Assembly (NCBI GenBank): GCA_023433405.1
Contig: JAEZCT010000071.1
Span: 1-50,848, forward strand
Reading direction: 5' to 3'
From: Bacillota bacterium
Lineage (GTDB): Bacteria; Bacillota; Clostridia; Oscillospirales; Ruminococcaceae
DNA: 50,848 bases
Positions within the stretch are counted from its first letter, which is position 1. Every line of letters begins with the position of its first letter. Shown piece after piece: positions 44,518 to 50,848 of this stretch. The notes beneath the pieces were generated by a model. It was not told where the DNA came from. It did no database searches and worked only from the letters and a program-made list of their open reading frames with translations. The translations under genes and the position numbers were made by a program.

Positions 44518-45999
44518 TTAGCTGTCCTTCGTCGTAAACCGTCCCGTTTTCGGGTCGTAATTGCGGGCGCGCAGGTATTGCAGCCCCGTCTGCGGAATGT
44601 ACTGCTCCGCGTTGTACGCATATACCGGGCTCTGCCCCGTTTCACCCTTGGTCATGTTGCCGTAGGGGTCGTAGCGGTAGCTTGCCGTTATGCGGGCGTT
44701 CTCCACCGTTTCACTGACGCTGCCCCGCCCGTCGTACAGGTAGTAGCCCACCGCCCCCTTCTGCTCGCTGGTTACGCGTCCGCTGGCCGCGTAGGCGTAC
44801 ACCGTGCGCGGGGTGTCGGCGTTGCCGTATTCCGCAAGCACCTGTGCATTTTCCTGCGTCATGTCGTACAGGTAGCGCGTGGGCTCCAAGTAGCTTGCGG
44901 TTCCGCTTGTGCCGTCCGTGCTGTCCAGTATCTCGGTGTACTTTTTGCCGGAAAGGTACTTCGCGCGCTGCTCCGTCAGCATCGGCTCGTCGGAAACGGG
45001 TTCCTCGTTTGAGGGCAAGGACTGCTCAGACGGCTGCGTGTCCGCTTTGAACACAGTGTACCATACATCTTTTACCTGTTCAAGGCTGGAAAGCAGCTCT
45101 CGCCAAAAGTCCTCCGCCGCGCGCTGCAGCTCCCAGATTAGCGGGGGAGCGAAGCTCGCGAAGAATACCACCGGAACCTGCGTCAGGGCATAATATCCCA
45201 TGGCGGTCTGCCGATCCGCCTCCACCGCTTCCCTTTGGCTCTGACGCTCCCAGGTACCCTCCCGCAACTCCGCTTGTCCGGTGCCACTCTCCTGCTCCGC
45301 GGGCTCTGCGGCGGCGTATCTCTCGGTCACCCTGCGGGTGGTATTCTCTTCTACTATCTCTATCTTCTCCTCGCCCGAGGAGCTGTAGCGATACTCCTTG
45401 CGCAATAGCTCAAAGGCCTTCATCCCTGTGCCGTCATAGAACACACTGCTCTCAAGCCTGCCGTTCACGGTTGTGGTGGCAAGCTTGTTGTTCTGTGTAT
45501 AGGTATACTCGGTGGTTTTGCCATCCTCCTTTACCGCGATGAGGTTGCCATCCGCATCATAGGTATAGCTGGCAGCTGTTTTGCCGCCGGACCTCTTTTC
45601 ATACAGACGGCCTGTCTTTTCATTGTAGAGGTATTCGGTCACAACCTCCGCCGTGCCGGTTTTGGACAGGGATTCCCGCACCTTATTGCCAAACACGTCA
45701 AAAGCGTACCGGATAACAGTCTGCGTTTGTCCGCCCTGCTCCTCGTACCTTGCCAGCTCTCCCGCTAGATTATACTCATAGGTTCGGACGCTTTCCCCGT
45801 CCTTGTCCGTCACCGTCTCCCCGGTGATTCGGTTTCTGTTGTCGTAGGTATACCGGTAGCCGGAAATCACCGTGCCGTCCCTGCCGCGGTTTTCGGTGCT
45901 CACAAGCCGGTCTCCCGCGTCATAGGTGTTTTCGGTGGTACTGCCATCCGCTCGGTCTATGCGCGTGATGTTACTGTTCTCGTCATTCGCATATCCCAA
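44518..45999 (-). pseudogene. Rhs/YD-repeat toxin core, truncated at both ends
   Basis: 493 codons of YD-repeat protein (YEYNLAGELARYEEQGG, YLYNEKTGRLYEKR, YTYDADGNLIAVKED), ending in the core-closing LRARNYDPKTGRFTTKDS. Full Rhs/WapA proteins exceed 1000 residues and carry secretion or wall-binding N termini, absent here. An in-frame TAA at 44518 interrupts the conserved core end. At 45999 the gene meets a YD-repeat fragment on the opposite strand. GC-rich relative to the toxin tips, the usual contrast in Rhs loci. Confidence 0.8.
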
Positions 46000-46963
46000 G
46001 AGTTTCTGTCTGATGGGAAAAGCATTCGGTATCTCTATAACGGTTTAAATAATCTGCTCAGCGAAACAGATGAGAACGAGAGAACAACAAAGTATGAGTG
46101 CGACGCACAGCATAATAACACAAAAATTATATATCCAGACGATACTTCACAGGTTTTTGCATATGATAACAGGAATCGTCTGACGGAAGTAACAAACCCG
46201 CGAGGTGAGACTATAAAGTATTTTTATAGTGGCTACGCGACGGGGATTTCGAGAATTAGCGACGCAAGAGGTAGTTCAACGGATTACACCTACGATTTTT
46301 TGGGGCGTATGCTCACCTCGAAGCATGGCAACGACGTCACTGAATACACATATTTTAATAACGGATTGTTGGAATCAGTGGTGAATCCAGATGGCACAAC
46401 TGAAGTATATGAATATGACGCAGCAGGAAACAGCACAGGCTTAAAAGACCCAAGCGGTAACCACACGGGAATTCGATACGATGAAAACGGCAGGATAATT
46501 CAAATTATTGCCACTGATAATGCAACGATAACATATACATATGACGAGAACGGTAACTTAAAAAGCGAAACAAATTCTAACGGTGATACCTATATCCGGT
46601 GATACCTATATCTACGACCAATATAACCAAATGGTCAGTCAAACTGATCCCACAAATCAAACTACTTCTTTTGAATATGATAAAAAAGGTCGGGTAACCA
46701 AGGAGACAGATGGCGAGGGATATTCAAAAACTTATCTATACCACGCAATATTAAATAAAGTTATCGAAGAAAAAGACAAACTCAACCGCATAACAAAATA
46801 CACCTATGATTCAGCGGGCAATATTCTGAGCAAAATACTGCCTGATGGAAATGTCTTGTCCTATACCTATGATAAGATGAATCATAAGCTCACTTATACC
46901 GATGAAAAGAGTATCACTTCTGTAATAGGATATAAACGGAACATGGTTGTCTCGATTTTATAA
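46000..46963 (+). pseudogene. YD-repeat (Rhs) fragment in opposite orientation
   Basis: Continuous YD-repeat translation from 46003 (SIRYLYNGLNNLLSETDENE) to 46602, then again from 46597 to 46963 in another frame (TYIYDQYNQMVSQTDPTN). The frameshift is caused by a perfect 16-bp tandem duplication, CGGTGATACCTATATC at 46581-46596 and 46597-46612; removing one unit restores the frame. Both ends are truncated. More AT-rich than the minus-strand core, so it probably derives from a different Rhs gene. Confidence 0.75.
46581..46612 (+). repeat. 16-bp tandem duplication that frameshifts the YD fragment
   Basis: Two perfect adjacent copies of CGGTGATACCTATATC. The insertion of 16 bases shifts the reading frame by one. 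Confidence 0.9.
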
Positions 46964-47039
46964 AATGCTTCTTTCGAGGTGATATCTTTATTTCCAGTTG
47001 TGTTTTGCAGAGCGGTAGATGTGTTTAATTTTTCGGAGC

Positions 47040-47249
47040 TCAAAGGAGTATTGTTTGGGGCATCAAAGTATATTCTTCCTTAAGTTGTTGTAGCAGTATA
47101 TCCATTTCACTTTCAGTCATAGGTGTTTGCTCAAGCATTTCATATGAGTTGCTTCCCTCTTTTATCAGGACAGATCGGTTTGCGGCAAAAAGCCGTACTG
47201 GCTGAAGAATAATTAGTGTTAACAATAAGGCAAATAATCTTCTGGGCAT
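47040..47249 (-). CDS. Small secreted protein of unknown function
   Basis: 69 residues: a signal peptide (PRRLFALLLTLIILQPVRLFA) with a probable cleavage after LFA-A, then a 45-residue acidic tail. No cysteine lipobox. The ATG at 47249 is preferred because AAGGGG stands seven bases upstream; an ATG eight codons earlier is possible. It follows the membrane-protein gene by 41 bp on the same strand; the two probably form an operon. Confidence 0.6.
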   Translation of the reverse strand: MPRRLFALLLTLIILQPVRLFAANRSVLIKEGSNSYEMLEQTPMTESEMDILLQQLKEEYTLMPQTILL

Positions 47250-47290
47250 TTTTATTCCCCTTCTAATTTGCATTTCTCATATGTGCATTT

Positions 47291-47959
47291 TTAAAGATTT
47301 TCTTCTGACTTATTTTTGAAATAGAGTAAGGCTTCTGTAGTTACGGTCCACAGCAGGGATACGATAAATCCGCACAATATCATCTGTGTTATCTGGCTTG
47401 GGATATATACAATGGCTTTACTTAGTATAGCTGCAATTACACAACATAATAATAGCCATAGATAACTTCTAGTCATGAGTGTTTTCAGCAAAGAACTCAA
47501 TTTGACCGAATGATCATATATTATCGGAAGCAGTATCAAAATGGTAACAACAGGATATAGCATCACACTAAGCAAAGCATTTACCCATTTCGCTAATTCC
47601 AATACAAAGTTGTATTTTGACCAGGTGGTAACCATTAACCACAACAGAGCACTTGCTATACCGCTAAATAAAAGTGGAATGATAATCGCTAAAGTCCAAG
47701 TGCATAAAAAGAGTTTTAGGTTATTGCGTCGAATAGTCTTTCTTCCCCTTTGTGACACAAACTTGAACATTAAAAATATTAGTATACATATGAAAAATAA
47801 CGTTACTACATTTGCAGCCAAACGAACCTTATTCGTCATATTGATATATGGGAGCTGTAAAAATAAAATAACCATACAACTAATTACAGTTGTAATAGCA
47901 AAAGCAACATGAATATTTCGACAATTTATTTTGTAATAAACTAATATTCCTTGAGACAT
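47291..47959 (-). CDS. Multi-span membrane protein of unknown function
   Basis: 222 residues with about six hydrophobic segments and short loops; no family recognised. The ATG at 47959 is adjacent to a TTG that could also start. AT-rich like the rest of this accessory zone. With the small secreted protein gene downstream it could be an exporter-cargo or sensor pair, but nothing in the sequence shows this. Confidence 0.6.
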   Translation of the reverse strand: MSQGILVYYKINCRNIHVAFAITTVISCMVILFLQLPYINMTNKVRLAANVVTLFFICILIFLMFKFVSQRGRKTIRRNNLKLFLCTWTLAIIIPLLFSGIASALLWLMVTTWSKYNFVLELAKWVNALLSVMLYPVVTILILLPIIYDHSVKLSSLLKTLMTRSYLWLLLCCVIAAILSKAIVYIPSQITQMILCGFIVSLLWTVTTEALLYFKNKSEENL

Positions 47960-48126
47960 CAAGAATTATCACATCCCAAACTAAAATAATAGTCTTAATA
48001 ATAACATACTATACGTATAAATACATTGTTACCAAACAAAAACATATTATAATACAATTTATTCCTTTAATTTTCATTAAAAAAGTATGATAATATAAAA
48101 AATTCATAATTTCCCCAACTAAAAAA

Positions 48127-48160
48127 GGCATAGACGTAACGTCTATGCCAAAGTATTAAT
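48127..48160 (-). terminator. Intrinsic terminator for leftward transcripts
   Basis: GGCATAGACGT and ACGTCTATGCC form a perfect stem at 48127-48149; on the minus strand it is followed by TTTTTTAG. It can end transcription from the recombinase gene and the tRNA remnant. Confidence 0.7.
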
Positions 48161-48303
48161 TATTTTTATAACCCTTAAAAAAACTTAATCATGTAGGGTA
48201 TTGGTTTACATATCTGCGTATATGCTGTTTAGTCGCATGATGTCGCATAGTTAACTACTCTTAAAAATAAACCTGTATCATGTCGTTGTGTTAATTAATA
48301 AAA

Positions 48304-48343
48304 TTAAGCTACAAAATAGCTTTAAAGCACTTTCGTAGCTTAA
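48304..48343 (-). terminator. Hairpin downstream of the tRNA fragment
   Basis: TTAAGCTAC (48304-48312) and GTAGCTTAA (48335-48343) are perfect inverted repeats; on the minus strand the stem is followed by TTTTATT. Probably the original terminator of the tRNA-Thr gene, left on the chromosomal side of the insertion. Confidence 0.5.
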
Positions 48344-48352
48344 CTCTGTTTG

Positions 48353-48410
48353 TGGAGCTGATGATCAGATTCGAACTGACGACCTCTTCCTTACCAAGGA
48401 AGTGCTCTGC
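48353..48410 (-). other. tRNA-Thr(GGT) 3' fragment, attachment site of an integrated element
   Basis: On the minus strand the sequence runs from GCAGAGCAC through an anticodon stem-loop CTTCC-TTGGTAA-GGAAG (anticodon GGT), variable loop, T arm with GTTCGAATC and the acceptor end GCTCCA. The 5' acceptor strand and D arm are missing; the recombinase stop codon adjoins instead. This is the duplicated target of site-specific integration into a tRNA 3' end; the intact tRNA should lie at the far end of the element, to the right of the window. Confidence 0.8.
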
Positions 48411-49691
48411 TTATTTATCATCAGCTAATTCCAACGTGTAGTCCATATTCTGGGAGAATTCTTCACTGGCCTTGATCACTTCATCTTCATTTATTGATGC
48501 ATATACGCGTAGAACCATTTCGAGAGTTTCATCTCCCATTAAAGCTTGAACAATCTTTGGGTCAAAACCCTGACGAAGAGATCTTGTACAGAAATTATGT
48601 CGAAATCGATAAAGATTATACTGCTGATATTTGAGACCTTGCTTCTCTATGTGACGCTTAAATTTAAGAAAATAATAATTGGGTTCTTTAAATTGCCCAT
48701 TAATGCCGCAAAATAAAAAGTCTTGAGAACCCTCTAAATTCTTTTTTTCGTTGAATAAATCATTTTGCCCATGTAAAATCCATGCCCTTATCACTCTCAA
48801 CACTGTATCACTTACTTTAAGGACTCTTTTCTTTAGTAATTTTTTACCATTTCTTTCGTTTTTAAGGTTTTTGATAATTGGACTGGGTGTCCCAACTTTT
48901 TTGCTCTTAATATCTGCTTTTTGGGAAAAGCTTAATGTACGATTAACACTTATAGTTCCTGTTTCAAAGTCAATATCTTGTATCTTTATCGCCAATGCTT
49001 CGGAAGGTCGCATCCCCGTATATAATAGTATATGTATGTAAGTTTTAAGAAAAATATCTGACTTAACAGAGTTTATTATCATATTCACTTCTTTATCAGT
49101 GAATGCTTTATTTTTGCTTTCTGTGCACTTTTTTGTGCTCGGCTTTCTTATTTTATGCATTAAATCATGTGGAAAATAACCTCGGTCAACTCCTTCTACA
49201 ATAATAGTGTGTAGAAGATTATATACCCGATTTATTGTGTCTTGGCTATAGAAACTAATTTTCCCACCTCTTTTATACTTCTCGTTTGAAAAGCTATTTA
49301 TAAATTGTTGCAAGACATCTCCATTTATTTTATGAATATTGTATTCTCCTAATCCAACAGAAATATGTTTTGATAATGTTAAATTTCTGCAAAATGTTCT
49401 TGATTGGTTTACACCATTCATTTTTTCAAAATATGTATTGATTAAATCGTTAATTTTTAAATCGTTGCAATAACAACTCGCAATATTATTAGTGTTCCCT
49501 GTTTCAAAGTTTACTAAATCGATCAATCTTATTTTATCTTGATTATTTCCGAAAACTCTAATATCCCCATTAATTACTAAATCACTCATGTCTTGCTTAG
49601 TTATACCTAAGTAGTTAGCAGCCTCATCAATAGCAAAAACACTTTTCCCGTACTGTTGCTTCATTGTCTCAATCTTCATTGTTAATTCCAC
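48411..49691 (-). CDS. int: Tyrosine recombinase (integrase) of a mobile element
   Basis: 426 residues: an N-terminal helix-turn-helix-like region (about 16-60, FAIDEAANYLGITKQDM), a SAM-like core-binding domain (about 80-180) and the catalytic domain. Catalytic residues seen: R228 in YTGMRPSEAL, R364 in YRFRHNF and the nucleophile Y397 in LRVYAS. The usual first His is Tyr361 and the usual GH before the nucleophile reads G386-D387. The GTG start has AAAGGAG upstream. Its stop directly abuts the tRNA-Thr fragment, the typical place for an integrase gene beside its attachment site. Confidence 0.9.
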   Translation of the reverse strand: MELTMKIETMKQQYGKSVFAIDEAANYLGITKQDMSDLVINGDIRVFGNNQDKIRLIDLVNFETGNTNNIASCYCNDLKINDLINTYFEKMNGVNQSRTFCRNLTLSKHISVGLGEYNIHKINGDVLQQFINSFSNEKYKRGGKISFYSQDTINRVYNLLHTIIVEGVDRGYFPHDLMHKIRKPSTKKCTESKNKAFTDKEVNMIINSVKSDIFLKTYIHILLYTGMRPSEALAIKIQDIDFETGTISVNRTLSFSQKADIKSKKVGTPSPIIKNLKNERNGKKLLKKRVLKVSDTVLRVIRAWILHGQNDLFNEKKNLEGSQDFLFCGINGQFKEPNYYFLKFKRHIEKQGLKYQQYNLYRFRHNFCTRSLRQGFDPKIVQALMGDETLEMVLRVYASINEDEVIKASEEFSQNMDYTLELADDK

Positions 49692-49781
49692 TTGTAAGTC
49701 TCCTTTTCAGATATAAGCTAATAGTAACAATAATTATATCTGATAACTTTAAATGGTTCTACTATTAAGGAGGTGATATCC

Positions 49782-50675
49782 TTGCCAAAAATAGCATATC
49801 AGCAATGTGCTTTTAAGAAAAGCACTCTAGAGGTCATTTACGCGGTGAATGAAATTATTGACGAATTTCAGGATCAGGGATATCAATTGACCATCAGGCA
49901 ATTGTACTATCAGCTTGTTTCACGCAGCATAATTACTAATACAGTTTACAACTATAACAATATCAGTACCCTTGTCAACAATGGACGCAGCGCAGGCCTG
50001 ATAGATTGGCATGCTGTAGTAGATCAGACCCGTCATTTAAGGCGTACCCTTCATTGTGAAAGTGCTTCTGATCTGATTGAGAAAGCCATGGGCAGCATGG
50101 TAATTGATAAATGGGCTTATCAACCATATTATCTGGAGGTATGGGTACAAAAGGACACTTTGATGGGGCTAGTTCAGCGAATATGCTCTCGGTGGGATGT
50201 TCCTTGTTTTTCTTGTCGCGGATATGTGTCTCAATCAGAAATATGGGCAGCTGCCATGAGAATAATATCTACAGAAAGGCAAGTCGTCATTTTCCATCTC
50301 GGAGATCACGATCCCATTGGGTTAGATATGAGCAGGGACATCTTCGAGCGGTTGGGTCAATTTGGAGCCAATCCAATTTTCAAGCGCCTAGCTCTAAATT
50401 CCAATCAGATAGAAGAATATAAACCGCTACAACACCCCATAAAAGTAACTGATAGCAAATATCATGAATACATCAGAAGGTATGGAGATCAATGCTGGGA
50501 ATTGGATTCTCTTACCCCCTCTGTGCTTACAGGACTGATTCAAAGCGGAATCGATGAATATCTAGACGTAAAGTCCTTTCGGCGGTCAACAGACGCTGAA
50601 ATGAGTGAAAAAGCTTTTATTGCAAAACTGGCTACACATCTTGATGATGTAAAGCAGTACTTAGATACTAAATAA
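49782..50675 (+). CDS. Stand-alone Topo VI-A/Spo11-like protein
   Basis: 297 residues. The N-terminal part has TIRQLYYQLVSR (37-48), like the tyrosine-bearing winged-helix motif of Topo VI A/Spo11 (Tyr42 or Tyr43). The C-terminal part resembles a TOPRIM fold: VWVQKDTLMG (120-129), then GDHDPIG (174-180) with the DxD metal ligands. The position usually holding Glu reads Gln (Q123). No B subunit gene is next to it. The TTG at 49782 has AAGGAGG eight bases upstream. A terminator follows. A nicking, cleavage or DNA-binding role for the element is inferred. Confidence 0.65.
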   Translation: MPKIAYQQCAFKKSTLEVIYAVNEIIDEFQDQGYQLTIRQLYYQLVSRSIITNTVYNYNNISTLVNNGRSAGLIDWHAVVDQTRHLRRTLHCESASDLIEKAMGSMVIDKWAYQPYYLEVWVQKDTLMGLVQRICSRWDVPCFSCRGYVSQSEIWAAAMRIISTERQVVIFHLGDHDPIGLDMSRDIFERLGQFGANPIFKRLALNSNQIEEYKPLQHPIKVTDSKYHEYIRRYGDQCWELDSLTPSVLTGLIQSGIDEYLDVKSFRRSTDAEMSEKAFIAKLATHLDDVKQYLDTK

Positions 50676-50709
50676 ACGGCTGCGGTTATATAACCTCAGC
50701 CGTTTTTGT
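50675..50709 (+). terminator. Intrinsic terminator after the Topo VI-A-like gene
   Basis: AACGGCTG plus GGTTA pair with TAACC plus CAGCCGTT (50675-50704) with one internal mismatch, followed by TTTTTG. Confidence 0.8.
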
Positions 50710-50725
50710 ATTTCTATATGCCAAC

Positions 50726-50760
50726 AACGGGGCGATTAACCATCGCCCCGTTTAATATTT
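50726..50760 (+). terminator. Second hairpin before the ParA gene
   Basis: AACGGGGCGAT (50726-50736) pairs perfectly with ATCGCCCCGTT (50742-50752), followed by TAATATTTT. It overlaps the leader of the ParA gene and could act as terminator or attenuator. Confidence 0.65.
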
Positions 50761-50777
50761 TAAGGAGGACAAAAACT

Positions 50778-50848
50778 ATGCCAAAGGTCATTGCTATCGC
50801 GAACCAGAAAGGCGGCGTCGGAAAAACGACGACCGCCTTTAATCTTGC
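50778..50848 (+). CDS. parA: ParA-type partition ATPase, N-terminal fragment (window edge)
   Basis: Only 23 codons are in the window: the deviant Walker A motif KGGVGKTT follows the IAIANQ strand. AAGGAGG precedes the ATG by nine bases. ParA beside an integrase suggests an integrative element with plasmid-like maintenance genes continuing to the right. Confidence 0.85.
   Translation, partial: MPKVIAIANQKGGVGKTTTAFNL

Noticed and set aside
48353..48430. Functional tRNA-Thr gene
   Set aside because: The 5' acceptor strand and D arm are replaced by the end of the recombinase gene, so the cloverleaf cannot form.
1..50848. CRISPR array
   Set aside because: No regularly spaced repeats of 23-40 bp; the repeats seen are dispersed single elements, coding YD repeats or pentapeptide repeats.

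Overview
The window looks like a chromosomal segment of a low-to-mid GC Firmicute of the class Clostridia, probably a gut Oscillospiraceae/Ruminococcaceae-type organism. The indications are AGGAGG-type ribosome binding sites, frequent GTG and TTG starts, lipoprotein sugar-binding proteins whose transporters carry no ATPase gene, YesM/YesN-type two-component systems, and ECF and Opp transporters. No rRNA gene, CRISPR array or intact tRNA gene is visible.

Bases 1-13900 form a carbohydrate locus for uronic-acid polysaccharide fragments. A sensor kinase, AraC-type response regulator, GH2 glycosidase and heparinase II/III-type lyase run leftward (HK>RR>GH2>lyase). A divergent rightward operon holds a sugar-binding lipoprotein, two permeases, a GH88 unsaturated glucuronyl hydrolase and a DUF2264 protein. 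No enzyme has a visible signal peptide, so imported oligosaccharides are probably cut in the cytoplasm. The divergent region holds a good promoter with two direct repeats 21 bp apart that overlap its -35 box.

Bases 14600-16650 carry a cysteine desulfurase and a TtcA-like PP-loop sulfur transferase. Bases 16700-26640 form a second carbohydrate locus: an orphan YesM-like kinase, then divergently an LplB/LplC/LplA-type transporter, an AraC regulator, a GH36 alpha-galactosidase, a small PQ-loop (SemiSWEET-like) membrane protein and a DUF4886/SGNH protein. Bases 26935-30165 encode an ECF transporter (T, fused double ATPase, S). Bases 30333-39206 are a leftward oligopeptide (Opp/Dpp) operon with an oversized OppC carrying a roughly 370-residue insertion, an oversized binding protein and two small membrane proteins. 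A miniature inverted-repeat family of about 100 bp is scattered through the first 27 kb.

From about 39.2 kb the composition turns AT-rich and the content becomes accessory. Bases 39997-46963 are a decayed Rhs/YD-repeat polymorphic toxin locus. It has a broken core, a Ser/Gly linker, a ParB-like toxin tip with a pentapeptide-repeat immunity candidate, two further displaced toxin-immunity cassettes, a duplicated and deleted core terminus, and an oppositely oriented YD-repeat fragment. Bases 47040-47959 encode a small secreted protein and a membrane protein of unknown role.

The right end (48353-50848) is the edge of an integrated mobile element. A 58-bp 3' fragment of a tRNA-Thr(GGT) gene abuts a tyrosine recombinase gene. 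Next come a stand-alone Topo VI-A/Spo11-like protein and the start of a ParA gene that runs off the window.
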